A stretch of DNA of 64,000 nt. Origin: Pirellula staleyi DSM 6068. GTDB taxonomy: Bacteria; Planctomycetota; Planctomycetia; Pirellulales; Pirellulaceae. This document shows positions 16,971 to 26,800 of this stretch, piece after piece. The stretch spans positions 81,853 to 145,852 of the forward strand of contig CAMCMB010000006.1 of the NCBI GenBank assembly GCA_945875845.1, in the 5' to 3' direction. Under the pieces are notes generated by a model. That model searched no databases. It was not told the origin of the DNA and saw only the letters and a program-made list of their open reading frames with translations. Numbering within the stretch: the stretch's first letter is position 1; each line of letters begins with the position of its first letter. A program made the position numbers and the translations under genes.

Positions 16971-18223
16971 CGGTCCGGGGAGAGGCGACCCAATGGTATC
17001 TTGGTAGGTTCTCCGTGGAGGATTTGGCTGACAATCTCCCCCGTGATTGGGCCCAGGCTCAACCCCATCATCGCATGCCCCGTCGCGACGGTCAGATTCT
17101 TCCAGGCCTTCGTTTTTCCTATGTAGGGTAACCCATCTGGAGAAACGGGCCTCAGTCCGCACCAAGGCTGGATGCCGTCGAAATGCTGAACGCGAAACCT
17201 TGGCATGAATTTTGGAACGCTTTTGACAATGCCCTGGACGCGGCGTGGATCGATCGATTGATTCAATTCCCCGATCTGCATTGTCCCACCGAAACGCAAC
17301 GCACTCCCCATTGGCGTTACCGCAACTTTTGCCTCGCATAGGATCGAACATACGTTTGGAAGTTCAATCGGGTGGGGCAAAGTGAGCGAATAACCTTTGC
17401 CAGGCTGCATCGGCAATTGAAGTTTCAGAGAACGAACAAGCCCCTCGGACCAGACGCCACCGCAAAGAACGAACTCATCCGCGACGATGTCACCCTGATT
17501 GGTCTCGATGGCCTCGATGGAGTTGCTCCCGAATTTCCAATTCTTCATCAAGCAATCGTATTGGAAGACGCCACCTAGTTTCGTGATCTCATTTCGCAAG
17601 GACTCGAGCAACTGGGAAGGGTCAAGGTGGCAATCCTTTGGATAGTAAACGCTCCCTGCGACTGTCATCGAGACGTTCGGATCCAAGGCGCTCGTTTCGT
17701 CTGCGTTGAGGACTTGAGCGGGAACACCAAGTTCGCGGGCGCGTTGGGCCAAATGAGCCTCTTCCTCGAGAGTTTTCTCGGTATTGCAAAGCATCAAGAG
17801 CCCCTTTTTCGCGAGCGAACATTCGATACCTTCGTCGTTCCATCGCACATACAAGTCTCGCGATGCAAAATGGAGATCGCGCAGAAGCGGGCTCGCCTCT
17901 TTGACTTGATTGGCGGTCGATGCCAAGTAGAAACGCAAACCCCATTTCATTAGGTCCCAACTGAGCCTTGGCTTCACGTGGAACGGGGATTCTGGATCCA
18001 GCATCCATTTCATCGCCTGGCCGAAAATGCCGGGAGCAGCCAGTGGGATGAAGTGACTTGGGACAATCATTCCCGCATTTCCACGGGAACAGTTGTCGCC
18101 CCTGGAAGCGAGCCGGTCAATGATCGTGACATCTGCCCCTTTTCGGAGGCAAGCCAGCGCGGTGGAGAGTCCAATGATCCCACCACCGACAACTACGATT
18201 TTTGGGTTGGATCCTGCACTCAT
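16958..18223 (-). CDS. FAD-dependent D-amino-acid dehydrogenase-like oxidoreductase
   Basis: A 421-residue DAO/DadA-family flavoprotein. The dinucleotide-binding motif IVVVGGGIIGLSTALA is at residues 9-24, followed by the acidic end of strand two (VTIIDR). The C-terminal FAD/substrate block is WCGLRPVSPDGLPYIGKTK and ATGHAMMGLSLGPITGEIVS, as in DadA and related enzymes. It probably oxidises a D-amino acid, glycine derivative or hydroxyproline isomer; the choice cannot be made here because no hydroxyproline epimerase or racemase is adjacent. It is cytoplasmic or membrane-associated and soluble by sequence. The 3' end overlaps the convergent membrane-fusion gene by 13 nt. Confidence 0.87.
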   Translation of the reverse strand: MSAGSNPKIVVVGGGIIGLSTALACLRKGADVTIIDRLASRGDNCSRGNAGMIVPSHFIPLAAPGIFGQAMKWMLDPESPFHVKPRLSWDLMKWGLRFYLASTANQVKEASPLLRDLHFASRDLYVRWNDEGIECSLAKKGLLMLCNTEKTLEEEAHLAQRARELGVPAQVLNADETSALDPNVSMTVAGSVYYPKDCHLDPSQLLESLRNEITKLGGVFQYDCLMKNWKFGSNSIEAIETNQGDIVADEFVLCGGVWSEGLVRSLKLQLPMQPGKGYSLTLPHPIELPNVCSILCEAKVAVTPMGSALRFGGTMQIGELNQSIDPRRVQGIVKSVPKFMPRFRVQHFDGIQPWCGLRPVSPDGLPYIGKTKAWKNLTVATGHAMMGLSLGPITGEIVSQILHGEPTKIPLGRLSPDRYGV

Positions 18224-18302
18224 TTTTCGAAAGACCGCTTAGGTATAAAAGAAAACCCTGCTCAACAGGCAGGGTTCTCGGAATCTTCGAAACGTATTCG
18301 AA

Positions 18303-18761
18303 TTATTTCTTGACTTCAACCTTAGCAAACTTGGCCTTTGCGTAAGCATCTTCGCCGAAAAGGTTGGCAACCTTGTCGTCGTCCGACATCTTTTCAGCCT
18401 TGCCTTTGCAATTGTTGCAGCAGAAAGCAACAGTCGCACCCTTGAATTCGACTGCGAAATCTTTCTTGATCTCACCGCCCGAGAATGGGCATGCCTTTTG
18501 TTCAACTTGCTTGGAAGCGATCAGTTGATGATTCGCCTTGGCTGCAAAGTCCTTTTTGTTGCCATCGAACTTCTTCAGGCAATTGCCGCAGCAGAAGTAA
18601 ACTTTGCCGTCTTTCCAATCGCTCGTCTTGTCTTCCTTTACCGCTGTTCCGGAAATGAAGCACTTCAACTTGTCAACAGCGACTTTGGAATCAGCCGCAA
18701 TGCTGACGGTGGCAAACGCAACCACAAACGCAAACAAACCCACGATCCAAGAATTTTTCAT
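18303..18761 (-). CDS. exported protein with two TRASH/YHS-like metal-binding domains
   Basis: A 152-residue protein from the ATG at 18759-18761, behind a GGAG site about 9 nt upstream. Residues 1-23 are a signal peptide. The mature part is a duplication. Unit one has CFISG (Cys34) and YFCCGNCLKKF (Cys57, Cys58, Cys61); unit two has CPFSG (Cys91) and AFCCNNCKGK (Cys114, Cys115, Cys118). This Cys...(Y/A)FCCxxC arrangement is that of YHS/TRASH-type domains, which bind copper, zinc or other metals. Lysine-rich spacers link the units. Role is probably metal binding in the periplasm, by family analogy only. It stands alone between DadA-like and permease genes. Confidence 0.75.
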   Translation of the reverse strand: MKNSWIVGLFAFVVAFATVSIAADSKVAVDKLKCFISGTAVKEDKTSDWKDGKVYFCCGNCLKKFDGNKKDFAAKANHQLIASKQVEQKACPFSGGEIKKDFAVEFKGATVAFCCNNCKGKAEKMSDDDKVANLFGEDAYAKAKFAKVEVKK

Positions 18762-18854
18762 TCGAGAACACTCCAATTACAGGTGTAGAAACGGTCAAAC
18801 CAGTATGTAGTTTAGCTCCGACCGGAGCCCGCTGTCAACCAGAGAGAACCATGA

Positions 18855-18978
18855 AGTGGGGTAAGCTTCCAGCTTGCCATCCGGAGAGTGGGTTAAGCTT
18901 CCAGCTTGCCATCCGGAGAGTGGGGTAAGCTTCCAGCTTGCCATCCGTGTGTTACCGCAAGCTGGAAGCTTACGCCAC
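18855..18978. repeat. three 32-bp tandem repeats plus one inverted copy
   Basis: The unit agtggggtaagcttccagct tgccatccggag (32 bp) occurs three times starting at 18855, 18887 and 18919, almost identical, with one base difference in unit two. It is followed at 18957-18978 by the inverted sequence gcaagctggaagcttacgcc, so the last direct unit and the inverted copy can form a long hairpin just downstream of the permease stop codon at 18981. There are no unique spacers between units. Confidence 0.9.
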
Positions 18979-18980
18979 TT

Positions 18981-20387
18981 TCATAACGTTACTGCGGAAC
19001 GTTTGAAATAGAGGTAAAGCGGAATGCCGGCGGCTATTAGTGTCAGGCCGGCTACCGATTCGACGCGTTTGGTGAGGAATGTGTTGAGGATGAGCCATAT
19101 GGCAACGCAAATAAAGACAAGCGGTATGACTGGATAACCCAGGGTTCGATACGGACGATCGGCATTGGGCAATTTCCGCCGAAGCACAAATATTGATGAA
19201 GTGACCAGGGCATAAAAAATCCATGCCGCGAACAGCAAGCAATCCGTCAATTGATCAAAAGTGCCAGAGAGCGCAAGCACGGAAGCCCAAATGGCTTGAA
19301 CAATCAAGCAAGCAACCGGCGCCCGCGTATTGGTGTTGAGCTGACCTAGCCGGCTAAAAAAGAGGCCGTCGCGAGCCATCGCAAAAGGAACGCGCGCATT
19401 GGAGAGAATCGATCCGTTCAAGGCGCCGCAGGCAGAAACGACGAATACCAGGGCAATAAAACGACCACCGAAATCCCCGAGAAATGTACCAGCCGCTTTG
19501 CTCGCCACTGGGAGCGCATCGCGATACTGCGTTGAGTTCGATGAGCGAACCTCTTCCATCGGCAATGCGTAGAAATAGCACAAATTCAAAAGACAGTAAA
19601 TGGACATGACGACGACCATGCCCAGAACTAAGGCTCGTGGTATATTCCGACCCGGGTTTCGTACTTCACCGGCAGCCATCGGCATATTGTTCCAACCATC
19701 GTAACCCCATAGTGCGGCCAACATAGCGGTACCAAACAGCGTCCAACCGCTCCATACGGGCGTGTCCACGGGTTGGCGAAGGTGGCTCCAAGTGGCTGTA
19801 CCGGACGCGGTAAAAACACCCATCACCAAAAATGCAATCCCTGCAACTTTGAGAATCGTCAGCACCAATTGAACGCGGCCGCCGACCACGATGGTCAAGC
19901 AATTGATGCCGCTCATCAAGAGAATGACGGCAACTGCCACCAACTGCTTCGCGCCAAATTGCCAGTGCAAGGTTTGGCCGAGCAGGCTAATGTCGCGTTC
20001 AAGCCACACGGCTCCGAGCGGCAAAAAACTGGACAAAAAAATCGCAAAACCGGTACCCAGCGTGGCGATAGAAGCACTACCGGCAACGATAAATCGCTGC
20101 CAACCAAAGAGAAACGCAACGGCTTCCCCATAAGATTTTCTCAGGAAAACGTATTCGCCCCCAGCTTCGGGCATCATGGCCCCCAATTCCGCGTACGTCA
20201 ACGCGCCGGCCAACGACAGTAGTCCTGCGGCTACCCAGGCTAATAAAACAAGAGCCGGCGAGCCAACCGCCTGTGCCATCGGCGCGGCCTTGAGAAAGAC
20301 CCCGGTGCCAATCACCGTACCAATCACCAACGCCGTTGTGTCAACCAAGGAGAGTCCGCGTAGCAGTTGAGCAGTCGCTCGATTCAT
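18981..20387 (-). CDS. APC-superfamily amino-acid permease
   Basis: A 468-residue permease from the ATG at 20385-20387, behind GAGGT; the frame is open upstream but that part does not look coding. The first helix carries the APC signature LVIGTVIGTGVFLK. About twelve hydrophobic segments follow, including VAAGLLSLAGALTYAELGAMMPEAGGEYVFLRKSYG in pieces, the conserved helix 2-3 region of LAT/YfnA-type transporters. It should import or exchange amino acids at the inner membrane; substrate unknown. It is divergent from the addBA fusion with 436 nt between the starts. Confidence 0.9.
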   Translation of the reverse strand: MNRATAQLLRGLSLVDTTALVIGTVIGTGVFLKAAPMAQAVGSPALVLLAWVAAGLLSLAGALTYAELGAMMPEAGGEYVFLRKSYGEAVAFLFGWQRFIVAGSASIATLGTGFAIFLSSFLPLGAVWLERDISLLGQTLHWQFGAKQLVAVAVILLMSGINCLTIVVGGRVQLVLTILKVAGIAFLVMGVFTASGTATWSHLRQPVDTPVWSGWTLFGTAMLAALWGYDGWNNMPMAAGEVRNPGRNIPRALVLGMVVVMSIYCLLNLCYFYALPMEEVRSSNSTQYRDALPVASKAAGTFLGDFGGRFIALVFVVSACGALNGSILSNARVPFAMARDGLFFSRLGQLNTNTRAPVACLIVQAIWASVLALSGTFDQLTDCLLFAAWIFYALVTSSIFVLRRKLPNADRPYRTLGYPVIPLVFICVAIWLILNTFLTKRVESVAGLTLIAAGIPLYLYFKRSAVTL

Positions 20388-20496
20388 AGGATGTGACCTC
20401 GTTGAATTTCCCAGGCTGATGTGACGCTCGCCCTGCGAGCCTGGAGTCGCTGAATAAGAAAAGCGTACTATAGCTCCTTTTAGGCGAGCGGTAGAT

Positions 20497-20542
20497 TGGG
20501 ACCAATGTCCCGATCCGTTGTTTGGACGGGACAATGGTCCCA
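20497..20542. promoter_or_regulatory. 16-bp-arm inverted repeat in the permease/addBA divergent region
   Basis: TGGGACCAATGTCCCG (20497-20512) and CGGGACAATGGTCCCA (20527-20542) are near-perfect inverted repeats around a 14-nt centre. It lies in the permease 5' leader side of the divergent gap. It could be an operator, an mRNA hairpin or a mobile repeat. The rest of the gap (20388-20823) holds gacgagcacgagcat and gagcacgagcacgaa repeats near 20590-20635 and no gene. Confidence 0.5.
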
Positions 20543-20823
20543 TCCTCCACCCCGTTTCATCCGGTATCTTTTACTCTTGGTTGGCAATTCGATGACGAGC
20601 ACGAGCATCATTTCATTGAGCACGAGCACGAAAGATATCGGTAAAGATGAGCCTCTCCCACTCGCGGCTCGTGCTTGTGCTTGAAAGAATCCGAGATTCC
20701 GCGAAAATGGGGGGTACGGCGAACTCTGTGACCAGACGTGTCAACCATGGCATGCCTAATGAAGACTGCAATGTCCGCTAGCATTCTTCATACTGATTGG
20801 AACTGCAAGGAGGTATTTCGTTT

Positions 20824-23800
20824 ATGGCAACTACCAAGATTCCGTTTCGTCAACGTCGCCCACTTCTCGAGCAATCCCGAGCGATGCAGATGCATTTCCT
20901 GGGTTGGTCGAAACCTATCCTGCATGCAGCCTGCGACTTTTTGCTCAAGCAGTACACGCGCGGTAACAATTGGGATATGGACAGATGCTTGCTGGTCCTA
21001 CCCGGAGGATTGGCAAGCCGACGCTTAACCCAGCTGATTGCCTGTCGAGCCAGCGAATGCTCGCTCGTGCTTCGCCCCCCCGAATCGCTTACCATCGGTA
21101 CACTGCCTGAGGAGCTTTATACCGCGAAGCTCCCTTTTGCGAGCGATCTGGAGCAAGTCCTGGCATGGACCAAAGTGCTCCGTGCTGCGGATCGAGAAAT
21201 GCTTAAGCCGCTTTTGCTCGAAGTGCCAGATTCCACGGAACTACGACCGTGGATGGATCTGGCGCGAATGCTTAGCACGCTCCATCGTGAGCTTTCCTCG
21301 GACCTCGTCGATTTTGATGACGTGACGACCGAGATCAAAGACACTCCAGAAGAGATTCGTTGGCAAGTACTTGCCAAATTGCAGCGAGCTTATCTCGACG
21401 AACTTCATCTGGCTGGCTTGTGGGACGTGCAATCCGCGCGGCGGTTCGCAATCGATCATGATGAAGTGAAAACGGATCGCGAAATTGTTTTAGTGGGTGC
21501 CGTCGACTTAAACCGAGCTCAACGTCGCTTTCTTTCCGCTGTTTCGGATTGCGTCCACGTTCTTGTCGGTGCACCATCCTCGTATGCTGAGGGTTTCAAT
21601 AACGACGGAACCCTTGCGTCCGACTATTGGCAAGACATCGAAATCCCAATCGACGACGCTCAGTTACACGTTCGCTCTAGTGCCAATGATGCGGCCAACG
21701 AGCTGGCAACGCAACTCGCCGCGCTTGGGGACGAGTATTCTATTCACGATATTACGGTGGGAATTCCCGACCCTCAAATCGTGCCCGCATTGCAAGAAAC
21801 ATTGGCTCGCAGCGGGATCGCATTGCGTTATGGACCAGGTAGCTCGGTCTCGCATTCACCTCCGATGCGAGTCGTCGAACTCGTTGGCGAATACCTTGTT
21901 GACGGTTCCATCGATGTCTTCAGCAGTTTGGTTCGTTCGCCCGCAATCCACGCTTGGCTTATTCGAACAGCAACAAAAAATAAGGAATCCGTCGAAACCG
22001 CTCTGCCACTCGATTTTTTATCTAAGCTGGATGAATACCAACAGACAACACTTATCCGCAGTGTCAACATTCCTGAATGGCCAAAAGGCAAAAGCCAAGA
22101 TGTTTTTCTTAACGTGCTCAGCCAGATCGACGCGTTGGTCAAGCCGCTGCGGATGCCCGGTGCCAAACTAACGTCGTGGGCAGCGCCGCTTCGCGATGTG
22201 CTGAAGTCGATTTACGAAAATGTCCAAGTCGATCCGAACGATATCGTCGGCAATCTTGCTCTGCGCGCCTGCGGCGATATCAATTCGGCTTTGGACCGAC
22301 TGGCGGAACTGCCAGCCAATCTGGATACGGTTGCGACGTTTCAAGAAACGATGGTTTGGTTACAAAACCAACTCGAAAAGGTCAACGTTCCGCCGCCGCA
22401 AGATGAAACCGCCATCGAAATGCTTGGCTGGTTGGAATTGACGTTGGATGATACCCGCATCTTAATGCTGACCGGTATGCACGACGGAATCGTGCCAGAA
22501 AGCGTCAACGGAGATCCGTTCTTACCAAATCAGCTCCGCTCGCTTCTCGGTTTGATGGATAACGCACGTCGCTATGCTCGGGATGCTTACGCGATTTTAG
22601 CCCTGCTTCACTCTCGCGAACGCGTGGAATTTGTCCTCAACCACCTCAGCCTCGACGGTGATCCCCAAACACCCAGCCGGCTGCTGTTGGCTGTGCCATC
22701 GGATTTGCTCGCGCGACGCGTGAAGCTATTGCTGTCACCCAAAGAAACGCCCATAGATCAATTGGTCTCGGATTCCTGGACGCCGCGCGAGGGTCAAACC
22801 AATATCCCGATCCCTGTACCCGCCCCGGACAAATCCGTTCGCGACATGGCTGTTACCGATTTCAAGAAATACGATCAGTGTCCGTATCGCTTCTACTTGA
22901 ACAGGGTCGAAAAGGTTAAGGCGTTTGAGCACGAACGCTTGGAACTCGACGGCGGCGGATTTGGCGATCTGCTCCACGTCTGCCTCGAAGGTCTCATCGA
23001 CTCTCCCGTTGCAGCCTCGACCGATCCCAGATCGATCGCTGATTGGCTTATCGATCAATTGAAGTCCATCGCGAGATCGAGATATGGCGTTAGCCCAACG
23101 CCCGCATTGCAAATCCAACTGGAACAGGCCGAACGCCGACTCGAAGCGTTCGCTATCCATCAAGCCGCTCAAGCCGCGAATGGGTGGCGCATCAAATACA
23201 TCGAGCACAAAGTCGAAAAGTCAGACGGTATAACGCTCGATATCGACGGCAAGCCAATGATCGTTCACGGTCGAATCGACCGAATCGACTACAACCAAAG
23301 GGATGGCAAGTTCGCGGTTTGGGATTACAAAACAGGCGACCATGCAGGCAAACCCAAGGAAGCCCATCTAAAGCCCAACGGCACTTGGATCGACTGGCAA
23401 TTGCCGCTTTATGGCCTGTTGATCAAAACGCTAAAAATTGAGGACTTGAGCAAAGTTAGCTTTGGCTACATCCTGCTCCCCAAGAATCCTAGCGAAACGC
23501 AATTTATCACTGCCGATTTCACTCTCGAGCAACACTCTCAAGCGATCGAATCCGCTAAACTCATCGCTCGCAATGTCATGAATGGCCAATTTTGGCCCCC
23601 GAAATACAAGGGAATCCATTCCAACGATGACTACAGCGCGATCACACAATATCCAGTCGTGCGACGTTGGGACCAAGGAACCGCAAATGCGGAACAAGAC
23701 GCCAAACGCCAGCAAGAGTTAGCTGCGGCCATCCACCCTGTCCCGGAACTCGCGTTGGATGAGAACCCAGCCATCGACGCAATCACGAAAAGCGCCGAAA

Positions 23801-26800
23801 CAAAACTGCGATTGGACCGTTCGCAGGAAGCACTCGCCGCACGCCGACGGGAAGAACATGAGGTCCCTCCGACCAAACTGCGACTCGATGTGCATAAAGC
23901 CAAGGGGCAAGCGAGTCGCGATTGGTTCACCCCCCAGATGATTCTCGCCTCGGCTGGCACCGGCAAAACGTACAACCTCGCAAGCCGGGCGCTGCGATTG
24001 CTCTTCACGGATCAAGAACTCGACTCGATCCTCGCGACGACCTTCACTCGCAAAGCAGCAGGCGAAATCCTACATCGCATCCTCAGTTGGTTGGCAGAGG
24101 CGGTCGAGGAGGAAGAGGGCTTCGAGCGATTGGTTAACGTTCTCAAACCGCTTGAGATTACGAAAGACACCGTCCGCTATCAGCTTGGGCGACTCTGTTC
24201 GCATTTGCACCGATTCCGAGTGAGTACGTTAGACAGTTTCTACTCGCAACTCGCGAGATCCTTCGCCCTAGAGTTGAAACTGCCTCCCGGTTGGTCCCTG
24301 TCCGATCCCTTCCAAACGGATCAACTGCAACAGGAAGCCATTAGTCGTATGTTCGATACGATGGACCGCGCCGCTCTGAGGTCGCTCGTATCTCAACTCT
24401 CCAAAGGCGAAGCGACTCGCAGTATTCGTCGCGAGATCGAAACGGTCGTCACTTCGGGCTACGACTTGTTTCGAAAGACGACCGAGGAGGCCTGGAATCA
24501 ATTGGATGTGCCTCGTGGACCAACCGTGGAACAAGTCGAAACGTCCCTCGCCCTGTTTCGCGTTTCGAACGTGGAACACAAAGGGTTCGCAACCGCCCGC
24601 GATAAAGCTGTCGCAAAATTCGAATCAGGCGAATGGGCAGAGTTTCTCGGTACGACCTTGGTGAGGAATTCGGACGATGAGATACCCAAGTACTCAGGCA
24701 AGGAACTCAGTGACGACGCAGTGCAAGCGTTGAAAATACTCACCAAGAAAGCGGCCGTAGAAGAGCTTTCAAGCCGCCGGGCCCAAAACGAAGCTGCTTA
24801 TCGCTTGCTTGCGAACTATCATGCGCAGCTTCAATTAGTCAAATCTCGCAAACGCATCGTGTCGTTCGATGATATTGCAGAACGCCTCTCCCATTGGATG
24901 CAAGAAACGATCGCAAAGAATCGCGATCCCGATGAGCCGAGTGCCGCTATCCCGGAACCGACCAACACAACCCAGGACGAGGGCATGGACAACATTTCAT
25001 ACCGCCTTGACTGTCCGGTGAATCATTTGTTGCTCGACGAGTTTCAAGATACGTCGCCCATGCAGTGGAACATCATCAAACCCTTTGCCGAAGCAATTGT
25101 CGAAGGGACTTCGAAAGACAAGTCGTTCTTCTGCGTAGGGGATAGCAAACAAGCCATCTATGGGTGGCGAGGCGGCGTCTCCGAAATTTTCGAATCCGTG
25201 GGTAAGCAAATCGACCGTGTTCGCCAAGAGAAATTGGTCAAAAGCTATCGCAGCTCGCCTGTCGTGATCAACTTTGTCAATTCGGTTTTCACGCAACTGG
25301 CAAAGCATGACCGTTTCTACAACGAGGACGAAGCCGAGATCCTATCGAGCGACACACAAGCGGTGACCGACTGGATGAATCGGTACTTCACACACCACGA
25401 AACGACCAAAGATGGGCTGCCAGGCTATGTGGAATTTCGAAATGCAGACTGCGAAAAAAACCGCGACCAAGAGGGGGAAGAAAGCAGTTATGGGCTGCTG
25501 GACGAAGTCGCGGATCGCATTGCAGAACTGCACAAAGCTTCGCCACATGCCGAGATTGGAGTATTGACTCGAACGAATCGCGATGTAGGGAAGATAATCG
25601 GATTGTTGCGAGAACGTGGTGTCGAGGCAAGTCAAGAAGGTGGCAATCCACTTATCGATTCGTCTCCGGTCCTGCTTTTGTTAAGTGCAATGAAGCTCGC
25701 GAATCACCCATCTGACTCGCTGGCTTACTTTCATGTCAGTCATTCGCCGCTGATGGAGTGCCTGCCCAAAGAGGTCGCGGGACAAGCCATGATTTTGTCC
25801 TCGTTCTTGCGAGAGCAACTCGATTCATTCGGCTTTGGCCGAACGCTCGGCAATCTAAGCAACCTGTTGGCCAATGAATGCAACCCACGGGATCAAGACA
25901 GGCTGAAGCAGTTCATTCAACTTGGCTATCGATTCGATGCGTTGCGAAACCAACACATTCATGATTTTGTTGAGTACGTCGAACGGCAAAAGGTGTCGGT
26001 GCCTGGAATGAGTTCTGTGCGAGTCATGACAATCCACCAGTCGAAGGGACTTGAATTCGACGCCGTCTTTTTGCCCACGTTGGACCAAACGATCATTTCG
26101 AGGCCACCGACCTTTGTGGCGATGTACGATGACCGAACGAAGCCCCCAATCGGAGTGCTTCGATACATGAACCGCAATATTCAAAAGCACCTACAAGATT
26201 CCTGGCGGATTGCATTTCGCGAATTTGCCAACCAGCAACTCGCAGAAGCGTTGTGCGTTTTTTACGTAGCCCTAACGCGAGCGCGACAAGCCTTGTATCT
26301 CTACACATCGCCCTCATCGTCACCCAAGAAGCGATGGGGATCGGTATTGCATTCCATTTTTGCAGCACAGGGTCAAAGCGAGCAACCAGGTATCACCGTG
26401 GCGAGCTTTGGCGACTCGAATTGGTACGAGCAACTCCAGACGACACGGCAAATCCATCCCATCCATGCACCACCATCGGGAGCGATTGAGAAGCGAAGCG
26501 TTAGAACGATCCGACTCAATCTCTCCGCGGATTCCGTTCGGCGGTTGCCTTGGCTGCGTCCAAGTGCTACCAGCCACCCAACGATGGTCGATCTAGCAAC
26601 CCAATGGGCGGAAAGCAATTCCTCTGGTGCTGTCATTGGGAAACTAATGCACCGTTGGTTCGAAGAGATACGCGGTTGGATCGAAGACTTCAAAGCGAGT
26701 AAGAAGCGTCTCAAAGAGATCGCGGGTTCGACACTAACGCAAGAAGAAATGGCACATGTCAAGATCAACGAATGGGTCGATCGATTTATGCAGTATTGCG

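Noticed and set aside
18855..18950. Evenly spaced 32-bp repeats as a CRISPR array
   Set aside because: The units abut directly with no unique spacers and there are no cas genes; this is a simple tandem repeat.
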